Shown: positions 50,445 to 59,545, counted from the stretch's first letter. The stretch: DNA of 64,000 bases from Neobacillus niacini NBRC 15566 (GCF_001591505.1 NZ_BCVA01000003.1:62001-126000), one strand, 5' to 3'. The notes: generated by a model from the letters alone, not told the origin. Translations and numbers: made by a program.

Positions 50445-51752
50445 TTACATTACTGTCTTTTCAGCACTTTCAGTAATTTTAGATTTAGTTAATAGGGACC
50501 CCACGTAATAGAAGATAGCAGAGGAACCTATACCGAATACCACCACGGAAAGATGTGGGGCATAGAAGTTAACCAATAATGCTACTATAGCAGCCATTCC
50601 CCATGCAATGAAAGGAAGTGGTTTCCACTTTGCTGAATCTAGCGTCTGATTTTTACCTAAAATAAGTTGATCTATAATGATAATGGTAGCGATTGGCGGG
50701 ACAATTAAACCTAGAAGTTCCAGCCAGCTTTGGAAAGCGCTCCAAACGCCTGATACAGCTGCGATGATACCAATAATACCTAGTAAGATTGTTAAAAATC
50801 TCATGCTTTTTCCAGTCATATGAGAAAAACCAACTGCACCATTATACAAACAGTGTGTACATCCAACACCCAGATTAATGAAGACAAAGATGAGTGCCAA
50901 GAAGGAAAGAAGAGGACCTTGTCCAGATAATATAGGCATAAAGTCGCCGCCATTCGAGGCAGGATTTTGGATCACACCTGTCGCAACGATAATTGCACCT
51001 ACTACTTCGGCGATAAACTTCCCAAATGGGAAGGCTGTAAATGCAGCTAGAAATCCTTCACGTCCATTTTTCGACCAACGTGTAAAGTCGGCCGTCATCG
51101 TACCAGAATCAGCAAACGTTGCAAATACCAAGGTGACTGCTGCCCCAAAAGACATAAGCCCTACACTAGTAGTGGGTTCAAAATTAAAAATATCTGGATT
51201 TCCCGTTTTAAAAGAGATAATAATAGACACAATTCCGAGAATGAGATACAGAGGTGCTGCGATCCATCCTAAAATCGTTAATGCCTTAATTCCAATAAAA
51301 GTCGCAGCAACATAAAGAACCCCGCCAATTAAGGTCATTAATAGCATTGGAGCACCAAAGGAGCGAGCCATTGTATCACCGGTTAGCCCTGTCATTAGAG
51401 CAAACCATCCTACTACCACTGTGGAAAGTAATCCCGATACAACCATGTATCCATATCGTCCAAAAGTTCTTTGAGCAGTCATGGCAAAATTTTCTCCAGT
51501 TTTTCCCGCCAAATAGCTTAATGCTCCCACAATGAGACATAACAGCATATTTCCTGCTAGAATTGCAGTTACACCTACTTTGAATCCAAGCATTGCTGTA
51601 ATAACACCACCGATTACGGCACTTGTCAGAACCATTGGGAAACCAAACCAAACTGCTGCTACTGATGCTAAAGGTTTTCTATATTCTTTTGGAACAGGAG
51701 TGGTTTCAAACTCTGGATCCAATAGCTTTTGATCCACATTATTGATAGACAT
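50445..51752 (-). CDS. NCS1 family permease, CodB-like
   Basis: A 435-residue transporter with 12 hydrophobic segments. It resembles cytosine permease CodB: KPLASVAAVWFGFPMVLTSAV, GKTGENFAMTAQRTFGRYGY and ADFTRWSKNGREGF. NCS1 proteins import nucleobases or related compounds with H+ or Na+. ATG 51752 follows GATGGGGGAAAAG. No deaminase gene is adjacent, so the substrate (cytosine, or another pyrimidine or vitamin) is open. A cre-like site lies 26 bp upstream of the start. Confidence 0.88.
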   Translation of the reverse strand: MSINNVDQKLLDPEFETTPVPKEYRKPLASVAAVWFGFPMVLTSAVIGGVITAMLGFKVGVTAILAGNMLLCLIVGALSYLAGKTGENFAMTAQRTFGRYGYMVVSGLLSTVVVGWFALMTGLTGDTMARSFGAPMLLMTLIGGVLYVAATFIGIKALTILGWIAAPLYLILGIVSIIISFKTGNPDIFNFEPTTSVGLMSFGAAVTLVFATFADSGTMTADFTRWSKNGREGFLAAFTAFPFGKFIAEVVGAIIVATGVIQNPASNGGDFMPILSGQGPLLSFLALIFVFINLGVGCTHCLYNGAVGFSHMTGKSMRFLTILLGIIGIIAAVSGVWSAFQSWLELLGLIVPPIATIIIIDQLILGKNQTLDSAKWKPLPFIAWGMAAIVALLVNFYAPHLSVVVFGIGSSAIFYYVGSLLTKSKITESAEKTVM

Positions 51753-51777
51753 ACTTTTCCCCCATCTTTTCTATTTT

Positions 51778-51791
51778 TTTAAGCGCTTTCA
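51778..51791 (-). promoter_or_regulatory. Candidate cre site (CcpA)
   Basis: Minus strand TGAAAGCGCTTAAA; the cre consensus is TGWAANCGNTNWCA. All but one of the fixed positions match. It is between the promoter region and the permease start, a usual place for catabolite repression. Confidence 0.55.
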
Positions 51792-52093
51792 ATAGGATCC
51801 TATATGCTTATTTTAAGGAGGAAAATTATAGAAGTCTTTGGATATTGCAACTAAAAATACTTGAAACATTTAGTCATTTCATACGAAAATTTGTGAATAA
51901 ATTTTGAAAACATTACTTTTATTGAATAATGGAGCCAGTCCCTAGATAGTACCACTTGTTTGGCTACAGGAAAGGCTGTAAGGGAGTAATTCAACTTACG
52001 GAGGCGATTGTTCAATATGAGCAGTCGCTTTTTTTCGTATGGGCTGTTAGTTGAAGAAGGATTATCTCTCTTATTAAGAGAATTAAATAGATA
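51792..52093. other. Intergenic region with an orphan terminator
   Basis: No gene. A hairpin GCGATTGTTCA / TGAGCAGTCGC (52004-52028, with G-U pairs) followed by seven T lies about 60 nt before the CPBP gene and after no ORF. It could end a short RNA or attenuate the CPBP gene. Confidence 0.45.
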
Positions 52094-52891
52094 ATGTGTA
52101 AGCGTAACATGGAAATGGGGCATTTTTTTTTGTTAATTATTATGGCGGCTTTATTTTTTCTAGGGATTACTTCTATTTCCTACCAACAAGTTGGTTTCTC
52201 CTTATTGGTATTTATGGGATTCGTGATTTTGTTACTACTTGTTGATAAAGAAAAACGATTCGTTCAATCACTACTGTTAGCTTTCCTAATCGGTTTTGTG
52301 ATATTTATGGTTTCTAATGATTTCGTTGGAACGATGAACATCTCAAAAGAAATAAAAATCATTCTTAATCGACTTTTTCTTGTTTTTATTATCATTGGAA
52401 TCGTTTCTAACCTACTCTTATTTAGTAAGAAGGTTACTTGGTACAATAACAAACCTGATTGGAAAAATCCTATCGTCTTACCGTTTCATAAAGTTAATAC
52501 ATTTTGGTTTTGGTTAATTGGAATAATCGTTAATGTTATAATATATGTGTTTTTTATTGCTCAAAAGGATATAGAGTATATTCAAACACTATTTTTGTTT
52601 TGTTTATTTTTTTCAATTATTAATGCGGTTTTTGAGGAATTTATTTGGAGAGGGATATTGCTATCTGCTCTTCAGGAACATACATCAACAGGGTTTGCTG
52701 TTTTCGTTACAAGTGTTGGTTTTGGACTTCTTCATCTCTCAATTGGTTTTAGTATTTTTCTTAGTTTGTTAATTTCAGTTGCCGGGGTAATATATGCCTT
52801 AATCACACTTAAAACAAACAGTATCTATCCGAGTATTGTTTTTCATATCGTAATAAATATTGGAATGGTATATAGCGGATTTATAATCTAA
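52094..52891 (+). CDS. CPBP family intramembrane metalloprotease
   Basis: A 265-residue membrane protein with about eight helices. The CPBP (CAAX protease/bacteriocin-processing) motifs are EEFIWRG (near residue 178-184; Glu-Glu and Arg), FGLLHLS (His near 213) and IVFHIVIN (His near 255). Members cleave peptides or serve as bacteriocin self-immunity proteins. No bacteriocin gene is next to it. The ribosome binding site is poor for both ATG 52094 and ATG 52109, so the start is uncertain. Confidence 0.8.
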   Translation: MCKRNMEMGHFFLLIIMAALFFLGITSISYQQVGFSLLVFMGFVILLLLVDKEKRFVQSLLLAFLIGFVIFMVSNDFVGTMNISKEIKIILNRLFLVFIIIGIVSNLLLFSKKVTWYNNKPDWKNPIVLPFHKVNTFWFWLIGIIVNVIIYVFFIAQKDIEYIQTLFLFCLFFSIINAVFEEFIWRGILLSALQEHTSTGFAVFVTSVGFGLLHLSIGFSIFLSLLISVAGVIYALITLKTNSIYPSIVFHIVINIGMVYSGFII

Positions 52892-52946
52892 CACAATAAG
52901 ACTACAAATGAATTTGGAGAAACTTTTTTACCCGAATTTTTGGAAG

Positions 52947-54047
52947 TTAAATTTCACTTAAAAAAATCCCTGCCGCAAGAAAGTAGGCAGGGATGTAAGA
53001 GAAAATAGGTGTAGTTAATTTATTTGTTTTTAATTTTTCAAATGCAGTCTTGATGGTTGATAAGTTTTGTCTCATAATGCTGAAGTAATCTTCTTTTTGC
53101 TTGATATCGTCCTCTGTTAAAGACTCGATATTATGAAGAGTAAGAGATGCTGCTCCAATTTCCTTTTGGATGATTTCTGCTACCTTTGGAGATACATTCT
53201 GCTCAAAAATAACATACCGAATATTGTGTTCTGTGGACTCAGCAATGATTTCCTGCAATTCTTTTTGGGAAGGCTCCTGTGTTGGTGATAAGCCTGAAAT
53301 AGGTATTTCTATTATGCCATACCGCTTTTCCCAATAACCATAAGCAGAGTGAGCAACTAATATATGTTTCGTTTTCGAGCCATCGACGGTTTGCTTAAAT
53401 TCTTGATCCAGTTTTTCGAGATCACTTTTTACTTGATTGTAATTTGCTTCAAATTCTGATGTATGTTCAGGCATTAACTCACTTAAAGAATTTTTAATGT
53501 TTTCTGCTAGGCTAATAGAAAGTAAGGGATCTAACCATACATGAGGATCCACGTCTCCATGTTCATGTTCTTCTTCCGTATGCGCATGCTCTTCGGTTTG
53601 ACCTTCGTCAGCATGTTCTTCCGTATGTGTACTTTCCTCCTCATGGTGTTCCTCTTCAGAATGAGTGGATTCAAGGAGTTCAATTCCATCCGCTGCTTGA
53701 AGAATTTCAACATTTTCCTTTTTCAAGGCTTCAGCAGCTTCTTCTGCAAACCCTTCAATTCCAACTCCTGTATAGATAAATAAATCCGAATTGGCAAGTG
53801 CAACCATGTCTTTCGTAGAGGGCTCAAAGGAATGGGCATCTACATTTGGAGGATAGATACTTTTTACTTCGACGTAACTACCACCAATTTTTTTAGTGAA
53901 ATCTTCAAGCGGATAAATGGTGGTATAGACTGTAAGAGAGTTATTTTCTTTCTTTTCTCCAGTTGTTCCAACTTCTTTGGATCCACAACCTGCTAACAAA
54001 AGGCTTAAAGATAGTGCAGATGTAGATATAAAGGTAGATATTTTCAT
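52947..54047 (-). CDS. Zinc ABC transporter substrate-binding lipoprotein, ZnuA/AdcA-like, with extended C-terminus
   Basis: A 366-residue cluster A-I binding lipoprotein. Signal peptide with lipobox LAGC (Cys21). Zinc ligands: His72 (NVDAHSFEP), His169 (DPHVWLDP), His233 (VAHSAYGY) and probably Glu282 or a later Asp. A His/Glu-rich loop (about 128-164) is typical for zinc uptake. The domain normally ends near residue 340; here the last 26 residues are encoded by the gene's own terminator hairpin (52966-52994), so the normal stop is probably lost by a one-base change in an A-run near 53026. No permease or ATPase gene adjoins it. A Zur-like box lies upstream. Confidence 0.85.
   Translation of the reverse strand: MKISTFISTSALSLSLLLAGCGSKEVGTTGEKKENNSLTVYTTIYPLEDFTKKIGGSYVEVKSIYPPNVDAHSFEPSTKDMVALANSDLFIYTGVGIEGFAEEAAEALKKENVEILQAADGIELLESTHSEEEHHEEESTHTEEHADEGQTEEHAHTEEEHEHGDVDPHVWLDPLLSISLAENIKNSLSELMPEHTSEFEANYNQVKSDLEKLDQEFKQTVDGSKTKHILVAHSAYGYWEKRYGIIEIPISGLSPTQEPSQKELQEIIAESTEHNIRYVIFEQNVSPKVAEIIQKEIGAASLTLHNIESLTEDDIKQKEDYFSIMRQNLSTIKTAFEKLKTNKLTTPIFSYIPAYFLAAGIFLSEI
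52959..52994 (-). terminator. Terminator inside the znuA-like frame
   Basis: Minus strand: ATCCCTGCC, 11-nt loop, GGCAGGGAT, then seven T. It overlaps codons of the last 16 residues of the lipoprotein ORF. Confidence 0.85.
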
Positions 54048-54078
54048 AAATTACTCCTTTGATATATTTTAATTTTTA

Positions 54079-54118
54079 TAGAATGTTATAAAACGAAATT
54101 GTTACGTTTTACATTCTA
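54079..54118. promoter_or_regulatory. Zur-like operator in an extended dyad
   Basis: Core AAAACGAAATTGTTACGTTTT (54090-54110) is close to the Zur box CGTAAT-N-ATTACG of B. subtilis (11 of 13 in the core). It is flanked by a perfect outer inverted repeat TAGAATGT / ACATTCTA. It lies 32 bp upstream of the znuA-like start and gives zinc-dependent repression (inference). Confidence 0.7.
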
Positions 54119-54440
54119 AAATAAAACTATGCGTTTGTAAATGAATTTAGGAATCATTTCGATTTATTTTTCAAATGACCCAAACAAGTTTTGGTATGAC
54201 TTTGCCTCCGGAGATTTCCTGTAGGAAAGAAATCAGGCTGTAGGTGAAGAGGATGAAAGATGTGTTGCGGACTTATTAATTGAACAAATTCAGTTTGTGA
54301 TGTCTTAATCCTTAATAAATGGGATTTGCTTGAAGAGGAACAATTAATCCAACAGGAGGTTTTTTAAGAAATTTACAGCCTACAGCGAAGTTTCATCATT
54401 CCATTAAGGGGAATATTCAACTATCAGGGATTTTAAATAC
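54119..54440. other. Intergenic region without a gene
   Basis: No frame of useful length. Fragments such as the one around 54240-54308 (EDERCVADLLIEQIQFVMS) look like decayed coding sequence but cannot be named. Confidence 0.35.
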
Positions 54441-54656
54441 ATGTTTGTTCATTTTGGAAGACGCAAGCGAATCTGCCGTCTGTGTAAAGAATTGGAAGCA
54501 CCCGAGCATACTCCGCATACGGAAGGAATCCACATGGATAAAGAGATTGTGAAAGCTTCTTTAAATTGCTGCTAATTGTCAGAAGAAGAGATGTTAGAGG
54601 CTAGGAATAAAGTGGGTGAGCCATTCGTATGGAATATTACTACAGAAGTTAAATAA
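54441..54656 (+). pseudogene. Small Cys/His-containing ORF with an in-frame stop
   Basis: ATG 54441 reads MFVHFGRRKRICRLCKELE and further to TAA at 54573 (44 codons); the same frame then goes on through SEEEMLEARNKVGEPFVWN to TAA 54654. The whole would be 71 codons with one internal stop. CRLC and two later His residues hint at a metal site. Family unknown; no ribosome binding site. Possibly the tail of a decayed gene. Confidence 0.35.
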
Positions 54657-54779
54657 AATGATCGAGCCTGCAAAATATAAATGTAGGACATTGATTTTAT
54701 TTTAAAGGCCGTCCTTTCAATTATTCTTGATAAAAATGCCTACATCTAGCCAATCAAAACACTTCAAGGAGGTATTGAT

Positions 54780-55076
54780 TTGAATAAAGTAAAATTAAGA
54801 AAAACTGGAGAATTGTACATTCCTAAAACTCTTATTAACATATTAAATATTGAAGCAGGTGACAGAATCAATATATTTATAGATGGTAAAAATATTGTGT
54901 TAACAAGTAAAGAAGGGTTTGAAAAAGAAAATAAGTGTACTTATAATCAAAAAGGAACCATTCATATACCGGCAGAAATAAGAAGATTCAGTAATATCGA
55001 AACAGATACAGTTTTTACAATCAAATTCGATGAAAAGGAAGAACGGGTATACCTTATCCCGGATTTATCAGGTTGA
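54780..55076 (+). CDS. Protein with two AbrB/MazE-like domains
   Basis: A 98-residue protein of two similar halves, each with the SpoVT-AbrB pattern: residues 4-44 (VKLRKTGELYIPKTLINILN and IEAGDRINIFI) and 53-94 (CTYNQKGTIHIPAEIRRFSN and IETDTVFTIKF). Normally one such half dimerises into the swapped-hairpin barrel; here both halves are in one chain. TTG 54780 has CAAGGAGGTATTGA upstream. Likely DNA-binding or an antitoxin-type regulator. No toxin gene is adjacent. Confidence 0.7.
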   Translation: MNKVKLRKTGELYIPKTLINILNIEAGDRINIFIDGKNIVLTSKEGFEKENKCTYNQKGTIHIPAEIRRFSNIETDTVFTIKFDEKEERVYLIPDLSG

Positions 55077-55459
55077 ATGGGATGACGCGTCTATCAGACT
55101 GACTCTCAATGAGCCTGTTTTAAGACTCTTGTAATTTCGTCCTCCAGGATTTTTCCCCCTCATTTAATAACTCATCAAAAAGGACTCTTGCTTAATTAAT
55201 AAAGATTGAAAAGGATGGTAGCAAATTCATCTTTCCGGTAATTGAAAGATTTGAAGACGTTTCTGCAGGGGTTATCTCAATACAGTGGAGCGATACTTGT
55301 TGAAACGAAATTGAAGGATTGAACTGCGGAAAAAGTAAAGCTTTAAATTTACTATTTCTAATCCTATATCATTAAAAGTCATTAGGAACGAGAAGTGCGA
55401 AGAGTAATTAAACGGGGAGAGGGGAGCCAAAAGGACTCACCCCACCCCGAAGCACATTC
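55077..55459. other. Intergenic region without a clear gene
   Basis: No full gene. A frame near 55203-55304 encodes KIEKDGSKFIFPVIERFEDV followed by a stop, and looks like a gene fragment. No ribosome binding site or start is visible. Confidence 0.4.
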
Positions 55460-56371
55460 TTATAAAGTAGATTCCCTATCCAAAAAAGATGTCTTCATCT
55501 TTGTTTTAGTGAGATTCAGATTCCCTGCCATAATCCCGGCTAATATTAATACAACGCCGACCCATTGGGACATACTTACCTGTTCTGTTAAGACTAGCGA
55601 TGATAAGATAACAGCAATAGGCAGTTCTGCGGATGTTAAAATGGTCCCAAGACCTGGTCCGATATGTGGCATACCGATGGTAAATAGAATTGGCGGCAAG
55701 ACTACTCCTAATAATCCAAGATAAAAACCGTATGGCGCAATTTCCAGTAAGACTGGTAATTGAAGTAAATCCGTTGGCGGACTGAGGAGGAAAACGGTAA
55801 TCATACCTCCGGTGGTAAATAGCGCACTTTTTTGCACGGCGGGTGTATCTTTCTCTACACTACTACTAAGAAAGATGAAAGTAGTATACGTTAGTGCAGA
55901 AAGCATGCCCCAAATGGTACCTTGCCATGTCATTCCTCCACTACCTTCGGCCATAATTCCTGAAGCAAATATTGAACCAATTACCAATATGCTAATGGAA
56001 ACGACTTTCCCCATGGTTGGTTTCTTTTTATAAAAAAACCATTCAAATAAGCTGCCAATCCAGACAAATTGAAATAAAAAGATAATTGCTAGGGAAGCAT
56101 TTAGAGATTGCAGTGATTGATAATAAAATAGACTGGTTAACCCAAGCGGTATTCCCGATAATAGTAATTTTCCTACTTTTGGAAGAGTTAATTTTTTCTT
56201 TTTCGAAAAGAAAGCTACAATCCAGATTAAGAGAGCCCCCATTAAGAATTGACTTCCTGTCACTGCGGAGGAGGTAAAACCTGCTGAATAAGCTAACTTT
56301 ACAAAAGTCGATAATGCACCGTAACTGCATCCCCCCAATAAAACAAGTAGTGCGTAATGCCAAGTTTTCAT
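55460..56371 (-). CDS. EamA family (DMT) transporter
   Basis: A 303-residue, ten-helix transporter with two EamA repeats (about 6-140 and 150-285): GGCSYGALSTFVKLAYSAGF and FLFQFVWIGSLFEWFFYKKKP in the first, PHIGPGLGTILTSAELPIAVILSSLVLTE in the second. Substrate unknown; the family exports amino acids or metabolites. ATG 56371 with AAAGGGGTATAAATA upstream. Monocistronic. Confidence 0.87.
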   Translation of the reverse strand: MKTWHYALLVLLGGCSYGALSTFVKLAYSAGFTSSAVTGSQFLMGALLIWIVAFFSKKKKLTLPKVGKLLLSGIPLGLTSLFYYQSLQSLNASLAIIFLFQFVWIGSLFEWFFYKKKPTMGKVVSISILVIGSIFASGIMAEGSGGMTWQGTIWGMLSALTYTTFIFLSSSVEKDTPAVQKSALFTTGGMITVFLLSPPTDLLQLPVLLEIAPYGFYLGLLGVVLPPILFTIGMPHIGPGLGTILTSAELPIAVILSSLVLTEQVSMSQWVGVVLILAGIMAGNLNLTKTKMKTSFLDRESTL

Positions 56372-56401
56372 TATTTATACCCCTTTCATTCTATAAAACA
56401 T

Positions 56402-56433
56402 AAAAAGCCACACAGCTATAGTAGCTGTGTGGC
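56402..56433 (-). terminator. Intrinsic terminator of the ROK gene
   Basis: Stem GCCACACAGCTA / TAGCTGTGTGGC with a 3-nt loop; on the minus strand TTTTTA follows. Confidence 0.88.
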
Positions 56434-56537
56434 GAAAATAGAGATTTCTCTAGAAAAGTCCACAAACAAATTTTTTGAGTTCAATATTACTTTGTCTATT
56501 TTAATGTGATTCATCATGAATGTCAATCAACAACTTT

Positions 56538-57755
56538 TCATGGCAAGATCTCTTCCGTGAAAAAATCAAGTACCATACATCCTGCTCCTTGAGCTACGAT
56601 GTTGTAGGCAGCAATTGATTTGATAATCTGAACCTGACTTTTAGGATAGTGCAAGAGTCGATTCTGCGCTGTTTCTGAGGCTACCTCATAAAAAAGAGGT
56701 TTCGGCACCAACGTACCTCCACAGACAACAATATCCGGTCTCAACAGCAAAATCAGATTACTAAGGCCAACGCCAAAATAATAAGCTGCATCTTTCAAGA
56801 CATCAAGGCAAAGAGGGTCTTCTTGCTCTAAAGCATTTAAAATATGATGGAAATCGGTATCTTCTGTATCTTTAACTGAATCTTGAAGTATAGAATTATG
56901 ACCTCGCTTAAGCCGCCGGACCACTTCGTTACGGATTGCAGGCAAGCTGCTGTATGCTTGTAGACATCCATACGATCCACATAAGCAACGCCGTCCGTGT
57001 ATATCCACTACCATATGGCCAAGGGTATCATCCATTTCCATATTTTGACGGACCAATCTACCTTGTAAAATAGTACCGCACCGAATTCCCATATCACTGG
57101 AAACAAAAACTAAATTGTCTGTTTCTTTCCAATAATTTTTACGGTATTCCGCTAATGCGGCCAGATTTGTTCCGTTATCTATGAATACAGGTGAATTATG
57201 ATACTGTTGTAAATAGTCGACGATGTTAAGATTATCCCAGCCCCCGGCAGGAAACAGAAGTGGGTTTAAGAAAACCCCTGTTTCTTTATCGATAGGATCA
57301 AGGACTCCCATTCCAATACCCAGCAATTTCTCCCTTTGAATATTGTGTTTAGACAGAAGTTCATCAACACATCGGGATACAAAGTTTAATGTATACTCTC
57401 CCGTGCATTGTGAATCCATCCTTAATTTCTCAACGTCGACGATATCTAATTTTAGATCAAGGAGTAACACTGTAGTGTATAAGTTGGTGATTTCTACTCC
57501 AATTAAATAATAAGCGTCGGGTTTTATGACGTACATCAGTGGTTTACGTCCTCCACTAGATTCCCCAATTCCACTATCATAAATCAATCCTTCCTGTACG
57601 AGCTCGTCCAGTAAACGTGTGCAGGTCACATGTTTATATCCTGTTATTTCAGAAAGTGTATTAATCCTGACGGGACCTAACTTACGAATAAGGCTATATA
57701 AAAGTTTTAGGTTCTTTGTTTTAGGTGATAGTAAGCCCGTAAATTGCTTTAACAT
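56538..57755 (-). CDS. ROK family transcriptional regulator
   Basis: A 405-residue protein: an N-terminal winged helix (residues 15-75, VRINTLSEITGYKHVTCTRLLDELVQEGLI) followed by SSGGRKP and a ROK (sugar-kinase-like) domain. The ROK zinc motif is GHMVVDIHGRRCLCGSYGCLQAY (CxCGxxGCxxxx). FIDNGTNLAALAEYR is also typical, but the ATP-binding phosphate loop is poorly conserved, so it is a regulator of XylR/NagC type, not a kinase. ATG 57755 after TGGAGGCAG. It is divergent from purine nucleoside phosphorylase (243 bp apart), which it may regulate. Confidence 0.87.
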   Translation of the reverse strand: MLKQFTGLLSPKTKNLKLLYSLIRKLGPVRINTLSEITGYKHVTCTRLLDELVQEGLIYDSGIGESSGGRKPLMYVIKPDAYYLIGVEITNLYTTVLLLDLKLDIVDVEKLRMDSQCTGEYTLNFVSRCVDELLSKHNIQREKLLGIGMGVLDPIDKETGVFLNPLLFPAGGWDNLNIVDYLQQYHNSPVFIDNGTNLAALAEYRKNYWKETDNLVFVSSDMGIRCGTILQGRLVRQNMEMDDTLGHMVVDIHGRRCLCGSYGCLQAYSSLPAIRNEVVRRLKRGHNSILQDSVKDTEDTDFHHILNALEQEDPLCLDVLKDAAYYFGVGLSNLILLLRPDIVVCGGTLVPKPLFYEVASETAQNRLLHYPKSQVQIIKSIAAYNIVAQGAGCMVLDFFTEEILP

Positions 57756-57998
57756 AAACTGCCTCCAAAATGAATAAGGGTTATTTTACATTTTAGCGGA
57801 TTCCTTCATAAAGGAGAAGGTCATACAACAAACTTTCTTCTTTTTTGAAAAAAAGGAATCTGATAAATAAGGATTAATAGTTTATTTTAAGATGATTATT
57901 AGAAACTTTTTTTCAAAATGATTTTTAGTGATTTACAATCGCATCAAAATCTATTAAACTTTCTATATAAATCGGTTTGAAAAAAGGAGATAATTTTA

Positions 57999-58817
57999 AT
58001 GCATATGATGCAAGATATTTTAGAAGCTAAAGATTTCATCATTAGTAAGACTGGTGATACTCCAACAATTGGTATGATTCTCGGATCAGGATTAGGAACG
58101 CTTGCAGATGAAATTGCGAACCCTGTCACCATTCCTTATAGCGAGATACCTCACTTTGCAAAATCAGAAGCGCTCGGCCACTCGAATGAATTAATAATTG
58201 GGAATCTAATGGGTAAAACGGTAGTTGCCATGAAGGGACGCTTTCATTATTATGAAGGTTTTACTTTAGATGAAGTCACTTTTCCAGTACGTGTAATGAA
58301 GGCGCTGGGTGTAGAGAATCTACTTATCACGAATGCATGCGGTGCGGTTAATACAAGCTTCAACCCTGGAGATTTAATGTTAATTACCGATCATATTAAT
58401 TTAGTCGGTACCAATCCATTAATTGGTCCAAATAATAATGAATTAGGAACCCGTTTCCCTGATGTTTCTCAAGTATATAATCGTGATTTACGAGGTATTG
58501 CTGCAAATGTAGCAAAAGAACAAAAAATTACCTTACAAGAGGGTGTGTATGCTTGGTGGAGTGGACCGGCGTACGAAACTCCAGCCGAGATCCGTATGAT
58601 TCGAACATTAGGAGCGGATGCTGTTGGTATGTCAACTGTCCCAGAGGCGATTGTAGCGATACATGGGGGGATGAAGGTACTCGGTATTTCCTGTTTAACC
58701 AATATGGCATGTGGGATTCTGGATCAACCATTAAGTCATGATGAAGTCATTGAAGTAGCAGCTTTAGTAAGAGAGAAATTTATCAAACTAGTGAAGGAAA
58801 CTATTAACAGAATGTAA
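57999..58817 (+). CDS. Purine nucleoside phosphorylase (trimeric type)
   Basis: A 272-residue PNP that phosphorolyses purine nucleosides to base and ribose 1-phosphate. It has MILGSGLGTLADE (phosphate loop), KGRFHYYEGF (His in GRFHYYEG), ITNACGAVN, SGPAYETPAEIRM, GADAVGMSTVPEAIVA (family signature), and NMACGILDQPLSHDEVI. It starts at ATG 57999 with AAAAAGGAGATAATTT upstream; two more Met codons follow. EGVYAWWSGP has WW where most relatives have small residues. Like the ribokinase/hydrolase pair at 26.4 kb, it serves nucleoside salvage. Confidence 0.9.
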   Translation: MHMMQDILEAKDFIISKTGDTPTIGMILGSGLGTLADEIANPVTIPYSEIPHFAKSEALGHSNELIIGNLMGKTVVAMKGRFHYYEGFTLDEVTFPVRVMKALGVENLLITNACGAVNTSFNPGDLMLITDHINLVGTNPLIGPNNNELGTRFPDVSQVYNRDLRGIAANVAKEQKITLQEGVYAWWSGPAYETPAEIRMIRTLGADAVGMSTVPEAIVAIHGGMKVLGISCLTNMACGILDQPLSHDEVIEVAALVREKFIKLVKETINRM

Positions 58818-58830
58818 TACATTTTTTCAT

Positions 58831-58863
58831 GCTGACTTTTTATCATTTAGATAAAAAGTCAGC
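58831..58863. terminator. Hairpin between convergent genes
   Basis: Perfect 14-bp stem GCTGACTTTTTATC / GATAAAAAGTCAGC, loop of 5. Little T-tract follows, but place and strength make it the likely end of the PNP gene and the ykkCD-type operon. Confidence 0.7.
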
Positions 58864-58889
58864 TGAAGATGAATAATCTTTTTCTACTA

Positions 58890-59204
58890 TTAGGAAACTA
58901 GTTTTAGTCCAATGGTTGCACTTAAAATCAATGCAATACATGCTAACCTTCGCCAATCTTTTGATTCCCCGTATATTTTGATTCCTAAGATGGCTCCGCC
59001 AGCTGAGCCGATTCCCGTCCAGATTGCATAAGCGGTTCCCATAGGCAGAGTTTTCATGGCGTAGGCAAGAAAAAGAAAACTTGCTCCAAATCCAAGAATT
59101 AATAGTAACAATGATTGCCAATTACGACTGTTGTTTAATTTATTTATGGTAACCACACCAAATGCTTCACATAAACCAGCTATGATTAATGTTATCCACG
59201 CCAT
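58890..59204 (-). CDS. ykkD: SMR family guanidinium exporter subunit, YkkD-like
   Basis: A 104-residue, four-helix small multidrug resistance protein. It has the SMR features [19 protein letters not shown] (Glu14 in the first helix, the proton/substrate site), [21 protein letters not shown] and [18 protein letters not shown]. It overlaps the preceding gene by 13 bases and has GAAGGAGCTGAG upstream. It forms a heterodimer with the upstream protein; the guanidine-I riboswitch marks it as a guanidinium exporter. Confidence 0.92.
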   Translation of the reverse strand: MAWITLIIAGLCEAFGVVTINKLNNSRNWQSLLLLILGFGASFLFLAYAMKTLPMGTAYAIWTGIGSAGGAILGIKIYGESKDWRRLACIALILSATIGLKLVS

Positions 59205-59545
59205 TCGGACTCAGCTCCTTCGTGAGTATCGTCTTTTGTTAATAACTTCAATCCAAGAACTCCGACAAGCAAAAGTAATATCAACATGATTTTTTCCAAC
59301 TTGATAGGTTCTCCGAAAAATAAGATTTCAGAAATGACTGTTCCTGCAGTTCCTAATCCTACAAAAACTGCATATACCGTACCAACGGGAAGTTTCCGGC
59401 CAGCCATAATGATTAAATAGAAACTTACAATAATCGAGATTGTTGTTCCTGTCCAGGTCCATAAGCCATTTGCATGTTTTAGACCTATAACCCAAAACAC
59501 TTCAAAAAATGCCCCAATAAACACCTTTACCCAGTTAGCATTCAT
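59192..59545 (-). CDS. ykkC: SMR family guanidinium exporter subunit, YkkC-like
   Basis: A 117-residue SMR protein: [21 protein letters not shown] with Glu13 in helix 1, [20 protein letters not shown] in helix 3 and [20 protein letters not shown] in helix 4. The start is ATG 59545, since TGGAGGTAATAGGT lies just before it; ATG 59560 is within that site. First gene of ykkC-ykkD, transcribed behind the guanidine-I riboswitch. Confidence 0.92.
   Translation of the reverse strand: MNANWVKVFIGAFFEVFWVIGLKHANGLWTWTGTTISIIVSFYLIIMAGRKLPVGTVYAVFVGLGTAGTVISEILFFGEPIKLEKIMLILLLLVGVLGLKLLTKDDTHEGAESEWRG

Noticed and set aside
53541-53783. Met/Phe-rich 80-codon plus-strand ORF
   Set aside because: Its odd composition comes from the complement of the His/Glu-rich zinc loop of the znuA-like gene.
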